Translations under genes and position numbers: made by a program | The notes under the pieces: model-generated | Databases searched by the model: none | Told to the model about the DNA's origin: nothing | What the model saw: only the letters and a program-made list of their open reading frames with translations | Assembly: GCA_036245805.1 (NCBI GenBank) | Contig: BTRK01000003.1 | Span: forward strand, 4,278,001 to 4,342,000 | Length of the DNA: 64,000 bases | Origin: Pristionchus mayeri | Lineage: Eukaryota > Nematoda > Chromadorea > Rhabditida > Neodiplogasteridae | Direction of reading: 5' to 3' | Shown here: piece after piece, positions 11,400-22,995 of the stretch | How positions within the stretch are numbered: the first letter of the stretch is position 1 | Layout of the letters: every line of letters begins with the position of its first letter

Positions 11400-12080
11400 T
11401 TCTTCCAATCAACCGCTCTCAACTCCTCGAGAAAATATAGCCAGAGAAACAGAGATAGCACGTCTTCTCACATTTGTCCATAAGAATGGCGCCAGAACGG
11501 TAATCTGGTGACTCTTTTCACATCACCCGATAGACTACAAGTGAGATGGACCTAGAATTCGTGCTCAGTGTAGTAAATATGATTGCACAACACTGATCTT
11601 CCTCTCTCCGTTGACATAAGCACATACAGTATGAAAGGGAGAGGAGGGACTAACCAATAGAGGGAGAGATGAGGGATCTCATGTGATGGAACGACGAGAG
11701 GGAAACGATGGGAACGCAACCGCGTATCACAATCGTCCGAGATCAGGATACAGTTCGAAAGATTCATTGAATGTGTTATTCTACATTTAGTCAAATTCAA
11801 AGAACCCCAAGTGAAATGAATATGCGAAATGACATGATTACAGATGATGCGCTAACTATTCAAATCTAATGAAAGTCTTCAACATTTCTGATCTGGAACT
11901 GGTATCAGCATCACAATCACACTTTGCTGGTGAGCAACCCTAAGGGTGATCCAGATTGCGGTACCAAGCGCCTGCATAAACAACCGACTCCAACGTTGTT
12001 GACAAATATAGCGATGCCCATGTACCGCGGATCGTAGTCTTAACACATGTATCACGAGTCGATGAAGCAAAAACAGCACC
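11400..12080. other. Intergenic duplicate block and unexplained segment
   Basis: 11400-11640 is an inverted relative of 8420-8660 and co-linear with 19170-19380. 11880-12080 has a modest minus-strand open frame (70 codons) with no recognised domain. It abuts the foldback at 12083 and may be part of an older disrupted sequence. Confidence 0.35.
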
Positions 12081-12082
12081 AT

Positions 12083-13622
12083 CGCGAACAATTTTTTTCA
12101 AACCCATTCAAAATGGACCATACTATGGTGGGATGATATACTAGTGAGAAGATTTCGACCGAGTATTACCATTTGCCCCAGAGCCGACTTTTAGGAAATT
12201 TCCGGTTTTACAGCCGGATGTACTGTATTTGAGTTCTCAGATGAGCTACAGATATGGCGTTGAGCTCAAAATGTGCGGAAAATTATTTCCTGAAACTTTT
12301 GTTGAAAGGAAAGCTTGAAAAGCTGCCCTTAAAAATTTGGAAGTTGTGACCGTTAAGAAACAAGATGGAAGTTTTATTGATATCTAAAAAATCGTATTTC
12401 AGCACCTCCAAAAATCCCAAGTTTACGTATCAATAATTCATGATTCTCAAAAGAGTAGATGCGGATTCAATATCCAAGTTGTAGTAGGTATCACCATAAG
12501 TAACAATGTTTACAAAAAGGCCGCACAAATCATACATATGGTATAGATATTCATGTTAGAAAATGGAAAAATCGGAGATGACTTATGCGAAAATAATTAT
12601 TTTTGAGATTAGTTGTCTTACAATTGATAATCTTTGTAGGTCAATAATTGTATGTAAGGGAGTGTAATCACATAGCATCGAAGTACTGACAGTTTACTTG
12701 ATTACACAAATTTCAAAATATTCATTGTTGAATTTTGTTGATTTTTTAGAATTGATAAAATTCACGCTTTCCGCAATGGTTTCTGAATTATCACCTTCAG
12801 ATTTAATTAATGGCCTACAAAGATTATCAATTGTAAAAAAATTAAGCTCCAAAATAATTATTTTCACATAAGTCATCTCCGATTTTTCCATTTTCTGACA
12901 ACAACATCTATACCTTATTTACGCAGAATTTTTGTAAAAATTTTTACTTATGGTGATACCTATTACAACTTGTATATTGAATCAGCATCTACTCTTTTGA
13001 GAATCTTGAATTATTGATACGTAAACTTGGGATTTTTGGAGGTGCTGAAATACGATTTTTTAGATATCAATAAAACTTCGATCTTGGAGCACAATATAAC
13101 TTATGTGGCCTAGCAACTCTCGTTTTTGTTGCATTGATGTGCATTGAATAAGCGGGAAAAGAGAACGAGCAATTTCCTTGCGCGAAATAGCCACTGATCA
13201 ACGTTGAATGTGAAATATTTAAAAAAATGCATCAATCGATTTCCACTTTTATATTTTTATTACTTATGAGGACTCATCAACTTCAATTATATGCAATAAA
13301 ATTCCATGGCCTCGACTTCTGTCATGGTGAAACTATTTATTTTCATGTTCCGATTCCACTTTTCCAGCTCTAAATTCTTAACGACAGCTTTTCAAGCTTT
13401 CCTTTCAACATAAATGTTTCAGGAAATATTTTTCTTTGAGCTCAACGCCATATCAGTAGCTCATCTGAGAGCTGAAATACAGTACATCCGGCTGTAAAAC
13501 CGGAAATTTCCTAAAAGCCGGCTCTGGGGAAAATGGTCCTACTCGTTCGAAATCTTCTCAATAGTATAACATCCCACCATAGTATGGTCGATTTTGAATG
13601 GGTTTGAAAAAAATTGTTCGCG
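12083..13622. mobile_element. Foldback element, about 1.54 kb
   Basis: The ends read CGCGAACAATTTTTTTCAAA and its inverse, ending TTGTTCGCG. Sequence from both ends toward the centre matches in inverted orientation for roughly 600 bp per arm, for example CCGGTTTTACAGCCGGATGT against its complement near 13480-13510. The turn is near 12700-12780. No protein-coding signal was found. Confidence 0.78.
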
Positions 13623-13842
13623 GCTTCCTTCACTGACTCCTGATACCTGTTTTAAGCAAGTCATTGGATATCCAAGACGAGGCCCATTTTTGCAGCACAG
13701 ATTTGGGAGAACATTGATTTGTTGTGATGTAAAATTGCTCACATCAATATCGCTTATCTTCTGTCATGGACATTTCCCCCGATGTCGGCGTTATCTGGAA
13801 AACTGTCCATGAAAACGGCCGACATAGACCACAATCTGGAGT

Positions 13843-13910
13843 GCGAAGTAAGGGGCGGAGATTGGGGGAAGACAGAAAAGGAAACAAAAATGAGTCAGAC
13901 TCGATATAAA
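13843..13910 (+). promoter_or_regulatory. Gene B promoter: conserved box, TGAGTCA, TATA
   Basis: 13843-13860 reads GCGAAGTAAGGGGCGGAG, the gene B version of the box before genes A and C. TGAGTCA is at 13891-13897 and TATAAA at 13905-13910, again 7 nt apart. Sequence between the elements is diverged from A and C, which makes the conserved spacing more notable. Confidence 0.65.
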
Positions 13911-13961
13911 AAAAGAGTTGCGTGATGGAGATACTAATTCTTTCGCACCGTCTCACTCAGA

Positions 13962-15314
13962 ATGGCTCACACCTACAACCAGGTTAGCGAATTGGTTCGC
14001 AAGAATAGGCGGTTGGAATCAGGTGTGCTCCTTATCTTGGGAAGAATCGATGAGCCCTAGTGTCACGCCACTCTCTCCCCCCTTCATGCTTTACTCCAAT
14101 TGTGATCGATTCAGGAATACAATGAACAGACGGCCTTCGCCGAGAGGAGCGTTGCTATCCACGACGACGTCGCGCTATGGCAACACAGTAACCACACTTC
14201 TCCTTACGCTCTGTCACCCATCACCCCGCAGTCTGCAGGAAGCGAGGTAATCAATATTTCATATTTCAATTTGTATTGATAAATTTCCAGATCGCGACGA
14301 GCTCCTATAGCTATACGTCCTCCGTGGAGGGGAAGAATCATCATGAGATCCAGAATGAAGTGAGTGACCGATATTCCCTCACACTAAGCTAAATTAATGC
14401 ATTCAGGCCCAGTTCTCGCCACTGAACCCTGCCCTGGATGTATATCTCTCTGACGTCATGGATGTGATCGTAGCCGATGGGGCATCGAATGCCTTCGATC
14501 GCATCGGATGCACTGGAGCTGCGCTCCCTGACTATCCTTCTGGATCTGGGCGCCATCCACCTCCTAGAGAGGCCGCTGCCCATATCCATAGTGAAGTCGC
14601 TATCTCTCCGATGCTCGGAACGGCTCTCACCCAATCATCGTCATGCTCTGGATACTCCGGTCATCATGTACCCGCAAGAACCGCATTCCCTCATCCTCTG
14701 ATCGCACAAACTCCAGGAAACGACAGGAACCGAGGCAAAATCAACGAGGTGAGCCATCAAGAAACAAACTTGAGAACATGTCCACTATGAGCTACTAGTA
14801 TCGAATCGTGGAAAAATGCATTTTTTGTGATCTCAATCATGATCTGACTCGTCTTCAGGAATCACTTCAGCTTCCCAAGGCTCACTCCTACAAGCGCAAG
14901 ACCGAGGAGGAGCGAGCGGATCCCGAGTACGAGGTTAGGAAACTGTTTGAGCTACTCTGATTTATCTTCTACTTCTCGAATGTACAGCGAATACCACGAT
15001 GCCAAAAATGATTGGTTAATAGTTTTTTTTCTCGGAGGAAATCATGATAAAAATTGTCATTACAGGAGCAGCGCAAGAAGAACTACATTGCCGTGCGCAA
15101 GAACAGAGTTGCTGCCAGCCTTCGACTACCCGAGGTCTACCAGCGACTCTTCTACTTGGAGCGATGCATTGCGAAGGGAAGCATTTGTCCCTCATCACCG
15201 GAATCGCTCGGACTGCCTGCTGGCTATGGCCAGTCCATGTTCGTACCCTCCTCAACGGAGAAGAAGAAGCTCGAGCTGCCGAAAGGTTTCAAATATGATC
15301 GTGAAAATGAGTAG
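13962..15314 (+). CDS. Gene B: atypical C/EBP-like bZIP protein, about 295 aa
   Basis: A likely nuclear DNA-binding protein, paralog of genes A and C. Exons are 13962-13982 (MAHTYNQ, donor CAG-GTTAGC), 14115-14246, 14291-14359, 14407-14748, 14859-14933 and 15066-15314. Every exon is a multiple of three and all junctions are phase 0, giving one uninterrupted frame. Exon 2 ends HTSPYALSPITP, matching gene A (HTSPYTFSPLSS). Exons 5-6 encode ADPEY then RKKNYIAVRKNRVAAS, a bZIP basic region of the C/EBP pattern, again with proline 8 residues after the Arg and a very short hydrophobic helix (YQRLFYLERCI). The long exon 4 (114 codons, Ser/His/Pro-rich) is not shared with A or C. This is the best-preserved member. 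What it binds and whether it dimerises are not visible in the sequence. Confidence 0.8.
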
Positions 15315-16250
15315 CTGATTCAACCAAAACACGATCAAAATGAAGTATCCTAGGTAGTTCAGTTACAAGCAGTTGTCCATGACTATTTGAATCACTAATG
15401 GCTTGCATAGTCACTGTAGCTTAGCATCATGTGCATATTCCTCCCCCCCCCACGAAACCATAATATCGCAGTTCACCGATTCGTGAAGTTGTTGTCGTTT
15501 TGCAATTGTAATTAATTACTCATAATGTTTTCCGTAATTTCTGGTGTGATCTCTGCATACAATATATACAACAAGACATCGCCCGATACTAACACTCTCT
15601 TTCCACTCGGTACGGTATGTGCTTACGTCAATGATTCGACAGGGACCAGTGTTGAGCAATATTAGTGATAAGGCAGTGACGAGAACGGGAAGATTAGGAC
15701 ACGAAGGACTGGCCTAAGCAGGGTTAGTCATTTGAGGCAGTGGGGTCGAAGGCCATTTACGGTGCTGGACTCTTCCGGTGTATCAGGGAAAGGCGCGCCT
15801 CTACTCATGATGCGTGGATGATAAGTGACAGAAAAAGAGGATAGGTAAACTCCTCGTTTGATTTAGGGACCAAAATTTATCAAAGAATATCCATACTTCA
15901 GATAAATTCAAAACAAAATACGTAAATATTAATCGATGGGAATATACAATGCGTACAATACGACAAATCAATTATGTACATTTGCAAAGTGCCATGATTA
16001 GATCACCAAAGATTGGTTTCGTCGTCCATTATGGTAGAGTATTGATTAGTCACCAGTGGCTCTGCAAAATGCCCTTGTTTGTCTTTCGCTCCTATCCGCA
16101 TTGCATTTGCCAGCGGACACCTTCCGATGATAAGGACAAGAAGGTGCGTGCCTTTCGCGGTCTACGTTTGTTTGTGTTTGATTTTAGTTCAACCGACCTC
16201 AATATTGCTCAGTTTCGTCAAGATTGAGAGGATGTCTAGAAATTGCCTCC
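15315..16250. other. Intergenic between gene B and gene D
   Basis: 15600-15830 is copy 2 of the triplicated intergenic block, with CTTACGTCAATG and AGTGTTGAGCAATATT. 15950-16230 has short open frames of 68 and 92 codons with no recognised domain. A relative of part of this stretch lies at about 24380-24500 (TTGCAAAGT, GCCAGCGGACACC-like words), so it is part of the duplicated unit. Confidence 0.4.
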
Positions 16251-16257
16251 AATTCGA

Positions 16258-16813
16258 TCAGTTTCTTGAAGAAGGACGGCGGTAGGGCTGGAAGCGATAG
16301 TTTGCTGTTGTATGCCTCGATCCCGGGTGTGCACTGACATTCGAAGTCGTCGCTGACGCTTGGAATGCGGGAGAGTCATCCGCGAGAGAGGCGCCGGCGC
16401 GGTCGTCCGTTCCACTCGGTTCAGCATTTACGACAACGGAAGTACCCTGAACAATATCGCGTATAATTTGGAAGAGCCGTGAGGGAAAAGAGCCTTCGAA
16501 ATGATTAATCACCTGATAAGAAGGGATCGGCACTGAATGATACGGGCTTGAAGGAGAGGAATATGCATTAGAGCGCCCAGAACACTATAATGCATTCAGT
16601 GGAATCCCATCACTCTGCGAACATATCCAAATAATAGTACAAAATCGTGACAAATTTCAAAGCACCAACCCCTGGCTCATCTTCCTCCTCTCCTCCTTCC
16701 TCCAGATTCACTACAACCGGCTCTGCGCCAACCGTTCATTGTGCAGCAATGGTTCTGTCATCATTGACCGTCCAGACCTGATCAGCAAACGCGGAATGTT
16801 CGTCGAAATCGGC
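16258..16813 (-). pseudogene. Gene D: nonsense-broken paralog of gene E
   Basis: Exons recognisable by comparison with gene E are 16813-16670, 16584-16513 and 16446-16258, all with proper acceptor and donor dinucleotides and phase 0 junctions. The protein parts match E closely: ADFDEHSAFADQVWT (E: ADFDEQSAFAEQVWT), SVPIPSYQ (E: AVLIPSYQ) and FQPYRRPSS (E: FHPYRRRSS). However, codon 26 of the first shared exon is TGA (16738-16736). The first exon equivalent near 17130-17120 has lost an in-phase ATG. A mariner element lies just upstream at 17262-18508. I call it a pseudogene, although use of a downstream start cannot be excluded. Confidence 0.68.
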
Positions 16814-17261
16814 CTGAAATAATCAGTATTGAAATAGTGACCTATTCATCCAATGTCGGATATCGTTCAGTTAGAATAGCGAAAGAGAATGCGAAAATAT
16901 CCAGTCCGAACTGAATTATAACTGAATTGAAAACACAAAATGAATCGAGTGAATGAAACAAGCGTTGATTTGGAACTAGCGATCGATAGAGGTAAAATAA
17001 AGTACCAGCTGGAGAGATTTATGTTTATATTCGACTAATCCTTAAGCTCATGTCAAAGTATTTAACAGATTTTTGTCCCATTGGATTCTTCGAATATTTT
17101 CGGAGATGACCGAAAGTACCTGAGATCCATATTTGCTGACGGATTTGTGGGCATCAGAAAGATCAATAGGACGGCCGACCGAAGTACGATTGGTGAGCCC
17201 TCTATTACCCCTTATATACCTCTCCCCTCGCTCTATTCCACTAAGGTGCGCTTATCAAGTA

Positions 17262-18508
17262 TTAGGTTGAACAGAAAGTCTTTATAAACTGTTTTGCTCG
17301 ATCACTGCTCAGTGCACGAGACCTTTGGTGTTCCCTCGCCTCTAGTGAATAACAAATGACAAAGGGACTATGTGGTCAACAACTCCCCATTCCACGCCTT
17401 TCATTCTGCTACTAGTAAGATCACGATGTTTGTTCACACGGCCTTGCACATCCGCAACGTTCTGTTATTCGTATTCCTCTCTCACACTACAATGAAGGAA
17501 TAGGAACGTCAGTTGGCTGAAGTGTACGATTCATATGCCACTCACTACCAGACCATGCGCAATTGGTACCAACTCTTCGAGAAGGGGGACTTTTCCATGG
17601 ATGATGACCGGTCTGGGAGGCCACCCGAGCTGGATTTGGATGCGCTACGGATCGTAGTGGAATTGGATCCTTTCCAAATACCCGCGACATGGCAGCCACA
17701 CTTGGGGTATCGCAAAGCACCATCGTAAAATGATTGGTCTCCATTGGCAAGAAGAAGAAGCTAGGCCGTTTCATACTCCACAAATTGACCCAAGACCAGT
17801 TTGACCACCGTGTCGACGATTCCCTTTCTCTACTCACTCTTCACGCTGGAGATCGATGGGTGGACCGTCTCATAACAGGGGTCGATAAGTGGATCTGCTA
17901 TGAGAATCACCATAGGAAGGCACAGTGGGTGGATGCCAATGAGACCCCACAGGACGTCGCAAAGCCTGACCTTCACCCTATGAAAATCTTGCTCTCTGCC
18001 TGGTGGGGAGTGGATGGCCCGATTTACTGGGAGCTCCTACCCGAGAAGCGGATAATTACTGGATATGTCTACACTAAACAACTACGGAATCTCAAGAAGA
18101 AATCCGCACAATCTGCCCTGAACAGCAAGAAAGTGTACTATCAACACGATAACGCCCGACCCCATGTTGTACGGCAGGTCAAGCAGGAGCTGTCCAAATA
18201 TGGCTGGATGGTCCTCCCTCATACACCGTATTCTCCTGGCTTGGCCCCTTCGGATGATTGGTTGTTCTCGGATCTGACCCGTCATATCGATCAGAGCTCC
18301 TTCACTTCCCGTGGGGCGATCGAGGCCGCACTCAAGCAATATTTTGATTCGCGCCGAGATGGGTTCTATAAGGAGGGAATCCATAAGTTGCCTGAACGTT
18401 GGAGATTTGTCGTAGATAACAATGGTGCATACGTTTGATTTCGCTCTTGCGCTTTATTGTCAGAAGAATTGAAATAAAAAGTTTATAAAGACTTTCTGTT
18501 CAACCTAA
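17262..18508 (+). mobile_element. Mariner transposon (DD34D), 1247 bp
   Basis: Perfect 29-bp inverted repeats at 17262-17290 and 18480-18508 begin TTAGGTTGAACAGAAAGTC, flanked by TA on each side (17260-17261 and 18509-18510). It inserted upstream of gene D, within about 130 bp of its promoter-side sequence. Confidence 0.93.
17491..18438 (+). pseudogene. Mariner transposase, DD34D, disrupted
   Basis: A DDE-type transposase. The C-terminal frame (17734-18438) has DKWICYEN (first Asp), YYQHDNARPH (second Asp) and YSPGLAPSDDWLF (third Asp), with 34 residues between the last two: the mariner signature, though Asp is replaced by Gly in the SPDL part. The N-terminal frame (17513-17728) has the helix-turn-helix part YQLFEKGDFSMDDDRSGRPP but is in a different frame, and the ATG near 17491 runs into TAG. 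At least two lesions are present, so it is inactive. Confidence 0.88.
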
Positions 18509-18510
18509 TA

Positions 18511-20746
18511 ACATACTGTGCCACGTCAGAGTCTGGCTCTTATTTAGACTCTAAATCACAAACTCTTATCCCGCTGTGTAATCATAATGAAGCAAGCAGT
18601 GACCTATGAAATCGATGAGCCGGTAGAATATAATTTACAAACAGTTGTGACTAATAGTAATTTATCTCATTACCTCAGTGAATATCGATCAGAAAATAGT
18701 TATTCCAATTCACTAATGCAAGTATTGATTTATTTTGCACTGTTGTAGAGGAACAACGGTTCATGTTTTCCTTCGGAGAATATTTTCCTTTTTCTTCTCC
18801 TAATCATTCGGTATCAGATGTTCGAGTTGTTTTGGTAGAGAGGTGCTGGAGAAGGAAGACGATCGAAAATAGTTAGGGTACAGTTTGTTGACTTCTGATA
18901 AGACTGAAACGATCGATTCCAATCACATGATACACTACAAGAGTCTACAATAATACCTTTCGTCGATAATACTATTGCACAACCCTGATTCTCGAGAGCC
19001 TGATCACATACTGTAGGCATTGTGTTAGCGTAATGCCTAAAACCTCCGAGAGTCACAATCGAGAGAGAGAGAAATTGAAAGAGATAGCAGGCAAAAATGA
19101 GACAGTCTCTTCGTCTCAGCACTCTCTCTCATCTCTCGTTATGTGCATTCTCTTCTAATCACCCAGTCGGAAAGTGATAGGAAAAATATGGACAGAGAAA
19201 CAGAGATTGCACGTCTTCTCTCATTTTCGATAAGAATGGCGCCAGTTTGGTGATGACTCTTCTGACAGGGCGGGATAGACTACGGAATTCATGCGATAAG
19301 TCCCTCTTAGTACCGTAAATATTATTGCACAACACTGATCTCTGCACCCAACGCTGACGTAAATACATACTGTAGGAAGGAGTGGGGATGAGCGCAAGTC
19401 GAGAGGTAGAAGAGGGAATCGGGCATAACTCAAAGCAGGAGCATCAGCAATCACGCGCCTGGTTGAGATACGTTTCAAATAGTGAGAGAGCTCTCTCTCC
19501 ATTTTGAGTGCACAGCGTGTCAAAATGAAAAAAATTCCATTGTCCTTCGCGGCGCTCCATTTCGCATCGATCACGGCTCGAAGAGCGGTCAATGAGAGGG
19601 GAAAAAGAGTGAATTAATGCTCATAACTTATGCTAGGGAAACAATAAAAATACAAATGAACAACCGATCGATTGGGATCGATGATGCACATCGTATGTAC
19701 GCTAATGGATAAGATTGCGAATTAATTAAGTGAGTTATTATTGGTATTACATAATGGTTTTAATTTGAATGTGCCCACGGTTTTGAACGCTAGGCCGTTC
19801 AAAATCAAAAATTCAAAATTCTGTCTGACAGTTATTTTCGAAAAGGCTTTGCGTAGAGACCTATGAAAACTATATGCACATAACTTTTCCCTGATCGAGA
19901 AAAAGTTGGTTTTGTAGTGAAATCGATCGAGAAATGGGTATTTCGAAGTGCTAATGTTCACGATGAAAGACTAGCTGCACTTATTAAAGCGCACGAGGTA
20001 ACCCAACTCATTTCACGTCTTTAATATCCTTACTGTATAGTTTCAACCATTTTCACTCATAACGACATCGACTCCAGTATAACACTTTTTTCGATTTTTA
20101 GCCATGTTTGAGTAACTTTTTGACTTAACGAAAATAAGACATGAGACGCGGTTTTCATAGGATGATAGTATCCTTTCTTGACTACAAATCTATCAGACAG
20201 ATTTTTGAATTAGGTCCCCTATGAGTACTTACGTTGCCTTAAACATCAGATTTTGACTTCTTTGAGACCGCATAAAATGAGATCACTTTTGAAATGAGTT
20301 TCACTAGATTGCTATATTTTCATTTTTGAATCGATATAAGTTGCGAATGAAACCTACATCATTCATTGTAGGAGACCTCTATTCACTCTCATTTTTCACT
20401 TACATCGACCGCTCATATTGGCGAAAATGTGAACGAAAAATATGTTTCACATAAATTTAATAGAGGTGAAGAAAACCAATCAGTAATTGTTTTGCGCCGT
20501 CAAATTTCGCGTCTGACACGCTGTGGAGTGCTCTCTCTCACTCGTTGCCTGTGGGTCAGGGTCAACTTTGAACGCTTTCATGGTACATTAACTGACTTCT
20601 TAATAGATATTTTAAAATCGTAATTTCGAAAATGGGTTACTGTTTACGATTGTCTCGAAAACTGCGTTGTCAGTTTGGCCTGGCTAGTTTTGCTGATAGT
20701 CCCGCTTTAAGTAATGAGCTATCCATAAACAAATGAGTAAACACTA
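18511..20746. other. Intergenic duplicate block and unassigned spacer
   Basis: 18780-19400 is the paralog of 9060-9366 plus 11222-11640 without the composite foldback, and serves as its empty site. 19400-20740 is ordinary AT-rich sequence with scattered MITE-like words (for example CGCGCCTGGTTGAGATACGT near 19455, resembling MITE family 1, and ATATGTTTCACATAAA near 20440). No gene was supported. Confidence 0.4.
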
Positions 20747-20854
20747 GTGATGGCAAATCGGCGCGCGCTCTCCTCGTTTCACACAATCTCTCGCCGGTCA
20801 GACAGAGCGAGAAAGCGTGTGGAACGATTAGAGCGAGCGCCGATTTGGCATCAC
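20747..20854. mobile_element. Hairpin MITE (family 4)
   Basis: A 108-bp palindrome with ends GTGATGGCAAATCGGCG and, inverted, CGCCGATTTGGCATCAC. The centre resembles family 3 (TCTCGCCGGTCAGA). It is flanked by ACTA and CAGT; the target duplication is not clear. Confidence 0.65.
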
Positions 20855-21255
20855 CAGTAACACCTATAGCTATATCATATGCGCATACAGCTACAGCTCA
20901 CCATGCACACATTTTCAACTGAAAATATCCTAAACCTAAGGGCCGGAACCGGACGCGAACAGCTACATATCGGACGTTGCTAAAGAAGATTGAAGCCGAT
21001 ACTAATTTCGTCTCAAACTCAAATGTCGATGGGGTACTTATCATTAAAATACAAATATGTCCCAATATTTTCACGAAACACATAGCGGTATATGAAGTGG
21101 CTGATGTAAAGTACGACGCTGATTGGTGGCTCGTTGTGTGTTGGGGTTCGAGACAGTAGGAAAGGGGTGCATTCAATTCGCATACGTGAAAGATGAAGGT
21201 CTTTTAGGCAAAGGAAGATGACACAACATCGACGGATCTGCTACAGTTTAGGCTT

Positions 21256-21348
21256 GAGCAATGGTCTGACTCTCTTCAGTTGTCACGCTCTCTCGCCGGT
21301 CAGATAGACGAGAAAGCATGCAAACTGAAGAGAGTCAGACGATTACTC
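21256..21348. mobile_element. Hairpin MITE (family 3), second copy
   Basis: Inverted arms start GAGCAATGGTCTGACTCTCT and end GAGAGTCAGACGATTACTC, with the turn at CGCCGGTCAGATAGACGAG. It is the best-paired copy of the family. Confidence 0.72.
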
Positions 21349-21600
21349 TTAAATTTTGATACTTGGGGAAACGGCCTGATCATTCGAGGGTCTGACGGAA
21401 TGCCATACTCATTTCCCACGAGACCAACTCTACCCCATTTGCAACGGCGCTGACTTGTAGCGCCATTAATTGTCATTCGTTCAAAAGTGTGACCCAATTT
21501 GGCTCGTATCATTATGCCTATCGTCCCTCGCTACGATTCCATCCGTTATCAGCTAAGATGTGTCAGCGAGAAGTTGGCGAATATGGACGAATGGACCAAT

Positions 21601-21678
21601 GTGAAGTAATGGGCGGAGTTAGACGAGATTAGAAAAGACAGGAAGGGAAAGAAAACTGAGTCACAGTCGATATAAAAG
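21601..21678 (+). promoter_or_regulatory. Gene C promoter: conserved box, TGAGTCA, TATA
   Basis: 21601-21618 reads GTGAAGTAATGGGCGGAG, identical to gene A. TGAGTCA is at 21657-21663 and TATAAAAG at 21671-21678, 7 nt apart as in genes A and B. The whole 21537-21680 stretch is about 85 percent identical to the gene A upstream region by eye. Confidence 0.68.
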
Positions 21679-21729
21679 CGGAGAGTTTCCTTATGAACTT
21701 ATCAATTTTTTCGCATGCGCACACTGGCA

Positions 21730-22995
21730 ATGGCAGCCAACTTCAACTAGGTTCGCTTCAGAGTTCATAATTGGGGTCCGACTATTGATTTCCCACAAGC
21801 TCTAGTCGATCGACCATCACGAAAATGTGGGAAATAGAGATTAAATGATTCTAATTGTGAGACCTAGCTCGCAGGAAAATAATGGCAGCTGGAATCATGT
21901 GCGTCCCTTATCGTGGAAAGAATCGATGGTCCCTAGTATCACGCCACTCTCTTTTCCGCCTCCACTCGTCTAATTTACAATCGATTCAGGGTTACAATCA
22001 GCAGCATTCCTTCGAAGACAGCCAAGGCTCCATCAACGATGAAGACGTCTTCTGGAGTAACATCAATCACACATCTCCCTGCAACATCTCGCCTCTCTCT
22101 TCTCACAGCAGTCAGGTAATCAAAAATGCGCCTTTCTTTCGTTCTTCCTTATGCGACCGGTCAGTCTGCGAGAGTATGGGATGTGAATAGTCGGTGACCC
22201 TTATACCTGACGTCATGTTAAGTCAAGGTATTTTGCAGGCTTTTCCCTCGCCCGTGAGCTCCTGGAGCGATGATCTTACGGACATCATGGAAGTACTTGA
22301 GGAGATGGAGGGTGCGTCGAGCCCTTTCGGCAGCATCCCAAGAACTAGAGCCGACTCTCACTCCGTACCATCGAACTCGGAGCAACCTGATCAACCAAGA
22401 GATACAGTTCCAGTACCAAGAAGGGTAAGCGACTGTTTGATTATTAACCAGCTCATAGTTCCGAACAGTCCATTTCACCATCACAACATTTTCCTTGCCA
22501 GGCCTCAGCGAACCTGCCCAAACCACCAAGAAAGTACAAGCCCAAGCCAGCTCAGGTCCGTTCCACGCAGGAGTATGAGGTGGGTACTAGTGTTCTGCGT
22601 ATTTTGCAGGCTCTCTGACATGTACGACTGAGCCACATATGGTCGTATATTCCCGTTATGAATGATTTTGTTTCTGTGGATCAAATGCGCGAAGAATAGC
22701 TAGAAGAGTAACTATGAAAAAGATTAATGTTCTATTCTCTTGTGTGAAATAAATTTTACAGATCAAGCGGGCCAAAAACTACGATGCTGTTCGGAAGAAC
22801 CGAGCTGCAGCTGCTGATCGATATCCCAAGCAGCTGCAGCGTCTCGACTACATGCAGAAGGGCGCCGAGTTCATCCTCAGACACTACGGCATTCGATTTC
22901 CCTCTGCTGCCGAGCTGGGACTAGAGGAGGACTATGATTCTTTCGAGTTTGTTCCTACAGCATGTGAGAAGAAGAAACTAGTACTGCACAAGTAA
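21730..22995 (+). CDS. Gene C: atypical C/EBP-like bZIP protein
   Basis: Paralog of genes A and B. Exons 21990-22115, 22239-22424, 22502-22579 and 22762-22995 are multiples of three with phase 0 junctions. They encode HTSPCNISPLSS, SSWSDDLTDIMEVLEEMEG (acidic activation-like), KPPRKYKPK, and the basic region KRAKNYDAVRKNRAAAA followed by proline at +8. The expected first exon at 21730-21750 parallels gene B (MAHTYNQ) but its last codon is TAG where B has CAG, giving MAANFN and stop. The alternative is a start at 21882, whose frame runs unspliced into the GYNQQHS exon. Exons 3 and 4 correspond to a single exon in gene A, so A lost an intron by deletion, or C gained sequence. Function is inferred from the basic region only. 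Confidence 0.72.

Noticed and set aside
14389..14634. 81-codon minus-strand ORF
   Set aside because: Antisense to gene B exon 4, which is open, a multiple of three and bounded by good splice sites.
15016..15298. ORFs in other frames over gene B exon 6
   Set aside because: The bZIP basic region and phase-0 splicing fix the true frame.
20429..20623. 64-codon ORF
   Set aside because: Contains MITE-like words and no splice partners or domain.
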